Shown here: piece after piece, positions 37,043-44,663 of the stretch
Numbering within the stretch: position 1 is the stretch's first letter
Layout of the letters: each line of letters opens with the position of its first letter
Assembly: GCF_004355225.1 (NCBI RefSeq)
Contig: NZ_CP037933.1
Location: 1,426,001 to 1,490,000, forward strand
DNA: 64,000 nt
Direction: 5' to 3'
Source: Flavobacterium nackdongense
Lineage (GTDB): Bacteria; Bacteroidota; Bacteroidia; Flavobacteriales; Flavobacteriaceae
Made by a program: the position numbers and the translations under genes
Notes under the pieces: generated by a model
Seen by the model: only the letters and a program-made list of their open reading frames with translations
The model's database searches: none
Told to the model about the DNA's origin: nothing

Positions 37043-37996
37043 ATGAAACAAAAACCGATTATCGAAAAACCGAATTTACATCCCAGAAATCAACATCGAT
37101 TGGGATATGATTTCAGAGAATTAACAGCTGCTTGTCCTGAACTCCAACAGTTTGTTGCCGACAATAAATACAATCCCGAAGCTGGAGAAACTATCGATTT
37201 CAGCAATCCGAAGGCAGTGAAAGCGCTCAACAAAGCCTTGCTTAAAGCCAATTACAATATTCAAAATTGGGATATTCCGGAAAATTATCTTTGTCCGCCG
37301 ATTCCCGGTCGAGTGGATTACATTCATTACATCGCTGATTTGTTGGCTTCCAACAACAACGGTATCATTCCTGAAGGTGAAAACGTACAAGTCTTGGACA
37401 TAGGTATTGGCGCCAATTGTATTTATCCAATGTTAGGGAATTCCGTGTACGGTTGGTCATTCGTGGGAACAGAAATCGACGAAAAAGCCCTTCAAAACTG
37501 CAAAAAAATCATTGAATCCAATCCAAAATTAATCGATTTCATCAGTTTGCAATTGCAAACCGAATCGCGTTTTATTTTCAAAAACATCATTACGCCCGAA
37601 GACCGATTTTCGCTCACCATTTGCAATCCCCCCTTTCATAACTCACAAGAAGAGGCCACAAAAGCGGCTAGTCGAAAAGTTAACAACCTCGAAAACACCC
37701 GCACAACGAAGCCTGTCTTAAATTTTGGTGGACAAAACGGCGAATTATGGTGCGAAGGCGGCGAATTGGGTTTCATCACTCAAATGATTTTCGAAAGTGC
37801 CAAATACCCAATGCAGTGTCTTTGGTTCACCACTTTGGTATCCAAAAAAGAAAACCTTTCTAGTTTATACAAAACCCTGAACAAAGTAAATGTTGTTGAA
37901 ATAAAAACAATTGATATGGCTCAAGGACAAAAATCCAGCAGAATTTTGGCGTGGACATTTCAGACAAAGACGCAACAAAAAATATGGAAATTTTAA
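37043..37996 (+). CDS. rlmF: 23S rRNA (adenine-1618-N6)-methyltransferase RlmF
   Basis: RlmF methylates A1618 of 23S rRNA. The 317-residue protein starts with the family signature HPRNQHRLGYDF. The S-adenosylmethionine site is VLDIGIGANCIYPMLG, and the N6-adenine methyltransferase motif is NPPF at 195-198 (LTICNPPFHNSQEEA). TATCTTTG at 37019-37026 is a likely -7 element 16 bases before the ATG, though no good -33 TTG is seen. It stands alone. Confidence 0.95.
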   Translation: MKQKPIIEKPNLHPRNQHRLGYDFRELTAACPELQQFVADNKYNPEAGETIDFSNPKAVKALNKALLKANYNIQNWDIPENYLCPPIPGRVDYIHYIADLLASNNNGIIPEGENVQVLDIGIGANCIYPMLGNSVYGWSFVGTEIDEKALQNCKKIIESNPKLIDFISLQLQTESRFIFKNIITPEDRFSLTICNPPFHNSQEEATKAASRKVNNLENTRTTKPVLNFGGQNGELWCEGGELGFITQMIFESAKYPMQCLWFTTLVSKKENLSSLYKTLNKVNVVEIKTIDMAQGQKSSRILAWTFQTKTQQKIWKF

Positions 37997-38058
37997 GTTT
38001 TGTTTAAACATTTATAAAAATAGGATTTGTAAGTTTACTTTATATTAAACCATACATT

Positions 38059-38721
38059 ATGAAATCAATAATATCTATTTTTCTGTTAGTTATGACTTCG
38101 CAAATTGTGACTTGTCAAACGAAAACTAATTCGAAAACCAAACATAAAGAATATACCTCGATTGAAGAAGCGCTTAAAAATCCTGAAAAGGTGTACAACT
38201 TAAATTTAAGCAACCAAAATAACGTTGTTGTTCCCAAAGAAGCTTGGGCCAAATTTACCAACTTGGAAACACTAAGTTTTAGAAACGATCATTTAAAGGA
38301 AATCCCACAGGAAATAGGTGACTTGCCGAATTTAAAAGTGTTGGATTTGAGTGGCAATGATTTTACTGTATTGCCACAGTCGTTGCGAAAATTAAACCAC
38401 CTCGAAGAATTGTATTTGAATGAAGAAAAAAACTTGTTTCTTAACCCAAACAGTACAGCACTGAATCTTCCTTTGAATTTAAAAATTTTGCATTTAGAAA
38501 ATGACGCATTAAAAAATCTACCCAAAGAGATTTATGAATTAAAGAAATTAGAGCAACTTTTTTTGAATGATAACAATTTTATTCAGATCCCAAAAGAAAT
38601 GAACAGTTTAAAAAATCTAAAACAACTTGATTTTCACAACAATAAAATCCCACAGCAGCTGCAGCAACAACAAGAAGCTTTACTGCTAAATCAAAATTTC
38701 GGATTTAAAATAATTTTTTAA
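38059..38721 (+). CDS. Exported leucine-rich repeat protein
   Basis: The 220-residue product has a signal peptide (MKSIISIFLLVMTSQIVTC). About six leucine-rich repeats with the spacing LxxLxxLxLxxNxLxxLPxxI follow (LETLSFRNDHLKEIPQEIG; LKVLDLSGNDFTVLPQSL; LEQLFLNDNNFIQIPKEM). LRR proteins bind other proteins; the ligand is unknown. C19 followed by QT could mark either a lipoprotein or ordinary cleavage; the residue before it is Thr, which is unusual for a lipobox. It lies 62 bases after rlmF. Confidence 0.85.
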   Translation: MKSIISIFLLVMTSQIVTCQTKTNSKTKHKEYTSIEEALKNPEKVYNLNLSNQNNVVVPKEAWAKFTNLETLSFRNDHLKEIPQEIGDLPNLKVLDLSGNDFTVLPQSLRKLNHLEELYLNEEKNLFLNPNSTALNLPLNLKILHLENDALKNLPKEIYELKKLEQLFLNDNNFIQIPKEMNSLKNLKQLDFHNNKIPQQLQQQQEALLLNQNFGFKIIF

Positions 38722-38975
38722 AGCTGGATATTTTATCAAGATCTGTAAATTATGATCCTTTGTAGATATGACTTTAAGTTTTCAACTGATTTATTGCAGA
38801 TTAATAATTTTTTATTAGTCACAGATTGATAAACTCATCTACAAAACAGCAGACCTAACAAAACAAGTTGCCACAATTCTTAGCTTTTACTTTCCATTTA
38901 GGGAGTCAACAACAATTTTGCGTGTTTTAAAATTCCTAACACTCTTTTGACTAAATTTGTATAAACTGTTTTATT

Positions 38976-39239
38976 ATGAGCACTATTGAACTTAGAGAAA
39001 TATTGAAATCAAAAATAGACAAAATAGATGATGAAACATTTTTGTTAGCAATAAACACCATTTTGGAAAGCAAATCGAGAAGCGTCCCCAACTGCAATCA
39101 AGATTTACAAAAAATTATAATTCTTTCTGAACTGCAAAAAAAGGAAATTCAAAATGCTCAAAAAGAATATGTGGATGGGAATTTTATTGAAAACGATGTC
39201 CTAAATGAAGAAATGGAAAGATGGTTGCAAGAAGAATAG
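38976..39239 (+). CDS. Antitoxin of a ParDE/RelBE-like pair
   Basis: This 87-residue, acidic protein (IELREILKSKIDKIDDETFLLAINTILESK...) has no named domain I can see. Its place, size and 19-base overlap with a ParE-like toxin make it the antitoxin. The C-terminal half (QKKEIQNAQKEYVDGNFIENDVLNEEMERWLQEE region, acidic and helical) would be the toxin-neutralising part. TAAATTTG at 38952-38959 is a likely -7 element 16 bases before the ATG. Autoregulation is expected from the family but no operator is evident. Confidence 0.7.
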   Translation: MSTIELREILKSKIDKIDDETFLLAINTILESKSRSVPNCNQDLQKIIILSELQKKEIQNAQKEYVDGNFIENDVLNEEMERWLQEE

Positions 39240-39517
39240 TTTGGTCATCATCTGCAAAACTGCAATTAAAAACCATTTTTGAATATTTTAATTTTAGAAA
39301 TAAAAGTAAATTATATTCTAGAAAATTGAATAGCCTAATTCAAACTGAATTAAAAACTCTACTCCAACAGCCCAATATTGGCAAAAAAACTGATTCTATA
39401 AATGTTCGAGGTTTATTAATTGAAAATTATTATGTTTTCTATGAAATAAATGAAACCCACATTATAATTCTATCTGTTTGGGACACCAGACAAAACCCTG
39501 AAAAATTGAAATACTAA
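39221..39517 (+). CDS. ParE/RelE-superfamily toxin
   Basis: The 98-residue protein matches the ParE/plasmid-stabilisation pattern: IVWSSSAKLQLKTIFEYF at the N-terminus, a central helix ending LLQQPNIGKK, and the closing strands NYYVFYEINETHIIILSVWDTRQNP. ParE proteins poison DNA gyrase, RelE proteins cut mRNA on the ribosome; the WDTRQNP end is typical of the ParE branch. It overlaps the antitoxin by 19 bases, so translation is probably coupled. It lies between the LRR gene and uvrB in otherwise ordinary chromosome. Confidence 0.85.
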   Translation: MVARRIVWSSSAKLQLKTIFEYFNFRNKSKLYSRKLNSLIQTELKTLLQQPNIGKKTDSINVRGLLIENYYVFYEINETHIIILSVWDTRQNPEKLKY

Positions 39518-39610
39518 ATCCAAACGGCATTGCAAAGCGGAAGTTTTAAATTTTTCTAAACTCATATTTCGGGATTTCCTTTGTAACTTTGCCATTCTGA
39601 ATTCTAGTCA

Positions 39611-41599
39611 ATGAAATTCCAAGTTATCTCAGATTACCAGCCCAAAGGCGACCAACCGCAAGCTATAACAAAATTAGCCCAAGGTATACAAGCTAATGAA
39701 CGCTATCAAACTTTGTTAGGTGTAACAGGTTCTGGAAAAACATTTACTGTTGCCAATGTGATTCAGGAAGTACAAAAACCAACCCTGATTTTGGCACACA
39801 ACAAAACCTTGGCGGCACAATTGTACTCCGAATTCAAGCAATTTTTTCCGAATAATGCCGTAGAATATTTCGTATCCTATTACGATTATTACCAACCCGA
39901 AGCTTTTATGCCAGTCACTGGTGTATTCATAGAAAAGGATTTGTCCATCAACGAGGAGTTGGAAAAAATGCGTTTGAGCACCACTTCTTCCCTACTTTCG
40001 GGACGAAGGGACATCATCGTGGTGGCTTCCGTTTCCTGTATTTATGGTATTGGAAATCCCGTGGAATTTCAAAAGAATGTCATTGCAATCGAAAAAAATC
40101 AAGTCATTTCAAGAACCAAATTATTACACAGTTTGGTTCAAAGTTTATATTCGAGAACCGAGGCCGATTTCAATCCGGGAAATTTTCGGATCAAAGGCGA
40201 CACACTCGAAGTTTATCCCAGTTATGCTAATGATGCTTTTCGAATTCATTTCTTTGGGGACGAAATCGAAGAAATCGAAAGTTTTGACGTGAAAACCTCG
40301 CAGGTAATTGAACGCATGGAGCAACTCACCATTTATCCTGCCAATATGTTTGTGACCTCGCCAGATGTTTTGCAAAATGCCATCTGGGAAATCCAACAGG
40401 ATTTGGTCAAGCAAGTCGATTATTTCAAGGAAATTGGCAAACATCTCGAAGCCAAAAGACTAGAAGAACGTACCAATTTTGATTTGGAAATGATTCGCGA
40501 ATTGGGATATTGCTCTGGCATCGAAAATTATTCCCGTTATCTCGACCAAAGAGAAGCTGGCACAAGACCCTTCTGTTTGTTAGATTATTTTCCAAAAGAT
40601 TATTTAATGGTTGTAGACGAAAGTCACGTCACCATTTCTCAAGTTCACGCTATGTATGGCGGTGACCGCTCTCGAAAAGAAAACTTGGTAGAATATGGTT
40701 TCCGACTTCCCGCTGCGATGGACAATCGCCCGTTGAAGTTTGAGGAATTTGAAGCGATGCAAAACCAAGTTATCTATGTTTCGGCAACTCCAGCGGATTA
40801 TGAATTGCAAAAATGCGATGGTGTTTATGTAGAACAAGTGATTCGTCCCACCGGATTATTAGATCCAATCATTGAAATCCGTCCTAGTTTGAATCAAATT
40901 GATGATTTAATCGAAGAAATACAAACCCGAGCCGAGATTGATGAACGAGTTCTGGTCACTACTCTGACCAAAAGAATGGCGGAAGAATTGGCGAAATACT
41001 TAGATAAAGTTTCCATTCGTTGCCGCTATGTCCATTCTGATGTTGATACATTAGAACGCATCGAGATTATGCAAGATTTACGAAAAGGATTGTTCGATGT
41101 GTTAATTGGCGTCAATTTATTGCGTGAAGGCTTGGATTTGCCTGAAGTTTCACTCGTTGCCATTCTTGATGCCGACAAAGAAGGATTCTTAAGAAGCCAC
41201 CGTTCGTTGACTCAAACTATTGGTCGTGCCGCGCGAAACCTCAACGGAAAAGCCATTATGTATGCCGACAAAATTACGGCGAGTATGCAAAAAACCATCG
41301 ACGAGACCAATTACCGCAGGGAGAAACAAATCAATTTCAATACTGCCAACAATGTTATCCCAATGGCGTTGAATAAAAAAATCGAAACTGCTTTTACTAA
41401 AAATCCTCTGGTAGATTATGAATTGGGCTATACGCTCCCTTCTGCTGCTGAACCCATCGCTGAATATCTTTCGAAACCCGAAATTGAAAAACGCATTCGC
41501 GAAAAACGGAAAGCCATGGAAAAAGCTGCAAAAGAATTGGATTTTATGCAAGCAGCAAAACTTCGCGATGAAATAAAAGCCTTGCAGGAAAAAATTTAA
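39611..41599 (+). CDS. uvrB: UvrABC excision repair subunit B
   Basis: UvrB verifies DNA damage delivered by UvrA and hands it to UvrC in nucleotide excision repair. The 662-residue length is normal. Walker A is GVTGSGKTFT (37-46). The beta-hairpin inserted between DNA strands is around VSYYDYYQPEAFMP, the DEAD-like motif is VVDESH, helicase motif VI is QTIGRAARN, and the C-terminal UVR domain interacts with UvrC (AAKELDFMQAAKLRDEIKAL). TAACTTTG at 39584-39591 is a likely -7 element 19 bases before the ATG. It converges on the FAD-dependent dehydrogenase gene. Confidence 0.98.
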   Translation: MKFQVISDYQPKGDQPQAITKLAQGIQANERYQTLLGVTGSGKTFTVANVIQEVQKPTLILAHNKTLAAQLYSEFKQFFPNNAVEYFVSYYDYYQPEAFMPVTGVFIEKDLSINEELEKMRLSTTSSLLSGRRDIIVVASVSCIYGIGNPVEFQKNVIAIEKNQVISRTKLLHSLVQSLYSRTEADFNPGNFRIKGDTLEVYPSYANDAFRIHFFGDEIEEIESFDVKTSQVIERMEQLTIYPANMFVTSPDVLQNAIWEIQQDLVKQVDYFKEIGKHLEAKRLEERTNFDLEMIRELGYCSGIENYSRYLDQREAGTRPFCLLDYFPKDYLMVVDESHVTISQVHAMYGGDRSRKENLVEYGFRLPAAMDNRPLKFEEFEAMQNQVIYVSATPADYELQKCDGVYVEQVIRPTGLLDPIIEIRPSLNQIDDLIEEIQTRAEIDERVLVTTLTKRMAEELAKYLDKVSIRCRYVHSDVDTLERIEIMQDLRKGLFDVLIGVNLLREGLDLPEVSLVAILDADKEGFLRSHRSLTQTIGRAARNLNGKAIMYADKITASMQKTIDETNYRREKQINFNTANNVIPMALNKKIETAFTKNPLVDYELGYTLPSAAEPIAEYLSKPEIEKRIREKRKAMEKAAKELDFMQAAKLRDEIKALQEKI

Positions 41600-41641
41600 T
41601 TGACTTTACTATGAACATGCGTTCGTCAAAAAGTAAAATAG

Positions 41642-43210
41642 TTAAGTAATTTTGTTGAGAATCTGAGCAATTTTCATTGCACATTTCTCTCCATCAATTG
41701 CTGCAGAAATAATTCCACCTGCATAACCTGCGCCTTCTCCGCAAGGATACAAGCCTTTTATTTGAAGATGTTCCAAGGTTTCTGCATCTCTCGGTATGCG
41801 TACCGGAGAAGAAGTTCTCGATTCTGGCGCATGCAAAACCGCTTCGTTGGTCAAGAAACCACGCATCGATTTGCCGAATGCGACAAAACCTTCTCGCAAT
41901 ATTTGTGTTAAAAATCCGGGGAAAACTTCGCCCATTTCCACCGAAGTTGTACCGGGAACATAAGAAGTTTTCGGGATATTAGACGAAACTTTCTTTTGGG
42001 TAAAATCGACCATTTTTTGAGCAGGAACTTTTTGGGTCTCTCCAGCCAAATGCCAAGCTTTTTGTTCGATACTTTTTTGGAATTCCATTCCAGCCAAAGC
42101 ACCAAATTTAGCAAACGGTTTGAAATCTTCGAGTCTAAGTTCGACCACAATCCCAGAGTTGGCAGTAGCTTGATCTCTTTTAGAGGGCGACCAACCATTA
42201 GTAACCACTTCGCCGGGACTTGTCGCACAAGGTGCAATCACACCACCGGGACACATACAAAAAGAGTACATTCCCCTACCTCCTACTTGCTTGACGATAG
42301 AATAAGGCGATGGTGGCAAATGTTGTCCTCGGTAATCGCAACTGTATTGAATGCTGTCGATTAAGGATTGTGGATGTTCGGCTCGAACGCCCAAGGCAAA
42401 GGCTTTGGCTTCAATAAATATTTGTTTTCTATCTAATAATTCATAAATATCTCGTGCAGAATGTCCTGTTGCCAAGATGATTTTGTTGGCCAAAATCGTG
42501 TCGCCATTTTTGGTCACGATACCTTGAACTTCATTATTTTTGATGATAATATCCGTCAATCGGGTTTCGAAAAGGACTTTACCGCCCATTTCAATAATTT
42601 TCTCCCGCATATCTTGAATGATTTGGGGCAACTTATTGGTTCCAATATGCGGATGGGCATCGACCAAAATATCATGTGAAGCTCCATAAGCAACAAATAG
42701 CTCGAGAATTCGAGTTACGTCTCCGCGTTTTTTCGAACGAGTATATAATTTCCCATCCGAATAAGTTCCTGCTCCACCTTCACCAAAACAATAATTGGAA
42801 TCTTCATCGACAATATGGTCTCTATTGATGGCTTTCAAATCTCTTCGCCTTCCGCGAACGTCCTTCCCTCGCTCGATAACTATTGGTTTCAAGCCTAATT
42901 CTATCAATTGCAAAGCGGCAAATAATCCCGCAGGACCTGCTCCAACGACGATAACTTCTTGGGAATTTTCGACATTTTTATAGTCTGGCAATTCAATTTT
43001 AGCTTCATGAATGGGTTCACCAACCAAATAAATACTGACTTTCAAATTGAATTTCACCGCTTTCTGACGTGCATCTATCGAACGTTTTAAAATCGAAACA
43101 TGCTGAATTTCTTTGAGATCGACCCGAATCAATTTGGAAATATGTTGTTTCAGCAACAATTCGTTTGTAGCTATTTCTGGAGATACTTGAAAAAGAAGTT
43201 CTTGTGGCAT
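41642..43210 (-). CDS. FAD-dependent dehydrogenase (COG2509-like)
   Basis: The 522-residue cytosolic protein has a ferredoxin-like N-terminal part (1-80) and then an FAD-binding Rossmann motif VVGAGPAGLFAALQL (GxGxxG at 90-95). The conserved blocks RRRDLKAINRDHIVDEDSNY shortened (VDEDSNYCFGEGGAGTYSDG) and MYSFCMCPGGVIAPC are hallmarks of this widespread uncharacterised family. The C-terminus closes the FAD site (GLYPCGEGAGYAGGI). The substrate is not known. It converges on uvrB with 42 bases between the stops and follows the DUF2891 gene after 33 bases on the same strand. Confidence 0.9.
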   Translation of the reverse strand: MPQELLFQVSPEIATNELLLKQHISKLIRVDLKEIQHVSILKRSIDARQKAVKFNLKVSIYLVGEPIHEAKIELPDYKNVENSQEVIVVGAGPAGLFAALQLIELGLKPIVIERGKDVRGRRRDLKAINRDHIVDEDSNYCFGEGGAGTYSDGKLYTRSKKRGDVTRILELFVAYGASHDILVDAHPHIGTNKLPQIIQDMREKIIEMGGKVLFETRLTDIIIKNNEVQGIVTKNGDTILANKIILATGHSARDIYELLDRKQIFIEAKAFALGVRAEHPQSLIDSIQYSCDYRGQHLPPSPYSIVKQVGGRGMYSFCMCPGGVIAPCATSPGEVVTNGWSPSKRDQATANSGIVVELRLEDFKPFAKFGALAGMEFQKSIEQKAWHLAGETQKVPAQKMVDFTQKKVSSNIPKTSYVPGTTSVEMGEVFPGFLTQILREGFVAFGKSMRGFLTNEAVLHAPESRTSSPVRIPRDAETLEHLQIKGLYPCGEGAGYAGGIISAAIDGEKCAMKIAQILNKIT

Positions 43211-43243
43211 GAAATTATTTTTGGCAAAAGTACGGAATTGCAG

Positions 43244-44296
43244 TTATTTTTTTTCTTCAAAAGTATGCAAAGCAAAAGAAGCCAACCAATGTTCGCCTTC
43301 ATAATTCCCATCGACTATTGTAGACAAAGAAAAATTGAAATGACTATCCGCCAAAGTTTTTAGATGAGCAAATTCTTTTGGATACTGATTCATCAAATGA
43401 TACATATTCCAAGCGCGACTAAAATTTAATCCATCGAGATGCACTAAATGTCCGTCTGTTCTATCGGAAACTTTAGCTACTTCCCAAGAAAATTTAGGAT
43501 TAAAAAGTTGAGGTGCAAACTTTTTCAACCACACAAAAAATTCTTTTTTAGACAAAACTCTTTGCATTAAACCCATTTCTTCCAAACAAGGTGAAAGAAA
43601 ATCGGTGCCGCTTGGTTCCCAATTAAAAGGACAATTCTGGTCCTTTTGATACATTCGTATAGCATTTTCTTTAATCACTTTTTGAAAAGCTAGGTTTTTA
43701 GAATACAGTGCATAATCGTATGCAAATGACAATCCGAAAGCAGTATTCGTATGTGTTCCAACTCGGATTGGGTATAATAGTTTTGGCAAAAATTCAGAAT
43801 ATCGTTGGATAAATAAATTGGTCAAAGGCTTTAAATTTTGCGCTAATTCCTGCGCATAAGGTTCGTTATAAGTGTCTAATTCCAATTGTAATTTCAAAAT
43901 CCAAGCCCAACCATAAGTCCGTTCGTATGATTTCTCATGATTTTTTGAAAGATATTCAATCTCTTTTTGAATATTTTCTTTTGACAGATTGATTTTGAGT
44001 TTGGATATAATTACTTCTTTCTTTTCTAAATTCGGAAAACGCTTCAGCAAATAAACCAAACTCCAATGTCCATGAACTGAAGAATGCCAATCGAAACAAC
44101 CATAAAAAGCGGGATGAAGTTTTTTGGGTGATTGAATTTCGGTACTATCTAAAAGCATTTGACTTAATTTATTCGGATATTCTTGCTGTATACACTTGAT
44201 TGGAAGAGAAGCCAAATGATTTGCTTGTACGATGGTAAGTTCTTGAGAAAAACTTGTAATCGAAAAAAATAGTAGTAAATATTTATAATTTTTCAT
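43244..44296 (-). CDS. Secreted DUF2891 family protein
   Basis: I start at ATG 44296, nine codons inside the longest frame, because this gives a clean signal peptide (MKNYKYLLLFFSITSFSQ). The mature part matches the DUF2891 pattern: HPAFYGCFDWHSSVHGHWSL near the start, YGWAWILKLQLELDTY, GTHTNTAFGLSFAYDYA and GTDFLSPCLEEMGLM. The helical repeats with invariant His, Trp and Asp suggest an alpha/alpha-barrel like those of sugar-active enzymes; this is inference and no activity is established that I know of. It precedes the FAD-dependent dehydrogenase gene by 33 bases. Confidence 0.85.
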   Translation of the reverse strand: MKNYKYLLLFFSITSFSQELTIVQANHLASLPIKCIQQEYPNKLSQMLLDSTEIQSPKKLHPAFYGCFDWHSSVHGHWSLVYLLKRFPNLEKKEVIISKLKINLSKENIQKEIEYLSKNHEKSYERTYGWAWILKLQLELDTYNEPYAQELAQNLKPLTNLFIQRYSEFLPKLLYPIRVGTHTNTAFGLSFAYDYALYSKNLAFQKVIKENAIRMYQKDQNCPFNWEPSGTDFLSPCLEEMGLMQRVLSKKEFFVWLKKFAPQLFNPKFSWEVAKVSDRTDGHLVHLDGLNFSRAWNMYHLMNQYPKEFAHLKTLADSHFNFSLSTIVDGNYEGEHWLASFALHTFEEKK

Positions 44297-44354
44297 TGCA
44301 TAATTTTTTTTCAAAATTAACAAAAAGTTACCTTTGAAAAATTAATAGTTTATC

Positions 44355-44594
44355 ATGTCTAGAAAAATAAAATTAATCTGGGATTTTCGAGGTCCAGCTT
44401 CAGCAAAAACGGCCGAGCATCACGAAATTCATTTGAAAGAATATATCATTGCCGAGAAATTATCACCTAATATTACCGGCTTTGAAATTCTAAACGAAAT
44501 GTATGCGACTGCATTTATGGTCGTAACGGATGAAACGATGATTCAAGTTCGAGATGCCTTAAAACCACATCGAGGGGAAGTTTTTGAAAGTTAA
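44355..44594 (+). CDS. Conserved small protein of unknown function
   Basis: The 79-residue cytosolic protein (MSRKIKLIWDFRGPASAKTAEHH...) has a compact alpha/beta look: a strand, the FRGPASAKTAEHHEIHLKEY segment with three His, then ITGFEILNEMYATAFMVVTDE. It ends in LKPHRGEVFES. I have seen similar proteins in Bacteroidota but know of no function. TACCTTTG at 44329-44336 is a likely -7 element 18 bases before the ATG, with no well-spaced TTG. A strong hairpin terminator begins 9 bases after its stop. Confidence 0.75.
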   Translation: MSRKIKLIWDFRGPASAKTAEHHEIHLKEYIIAEKLSPNITGFEILNEMYATAFMVVTDETMIQVRDALKPHRGEVFES

Positions 44595-44622
44595 ATTCCA
44601 ACTAAAAAATTCCAAATTCCAA
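44591..44622 (+). repeat. 32-bp dispersed element, copy 1
   Basis: This stretch matches 31 of 32 bases at 61766-61797. It spans the stop codon of the 79-residue gene and supplies the left arm of the terminator that follows. Confidence 0.6.
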
Positions 44623-44650
44623 TCAACAAGTTTGGAATTTGGAATTTTTT
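44604..44650. terminator. Terminator between the small protein gene and recQ
   Basis: A perfect 19-bp stem (AAAAAATTCCAAATTCCAA 44604-44622 with its complement at 44632-44650) encloses a 9-base loop. A-rich and T-rich ends make it bidirectional, serving both convergent genes. Confidence 0.85.
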
Positions 44651-44663
44651 AATTGGATTTTTT

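Noticed and set aside
41908..42237. 109-codon alternative frame within the FAD-dependent dehydrogenase gene
   Set aside because: Out-of-frame shadow of a well-conserved gene.
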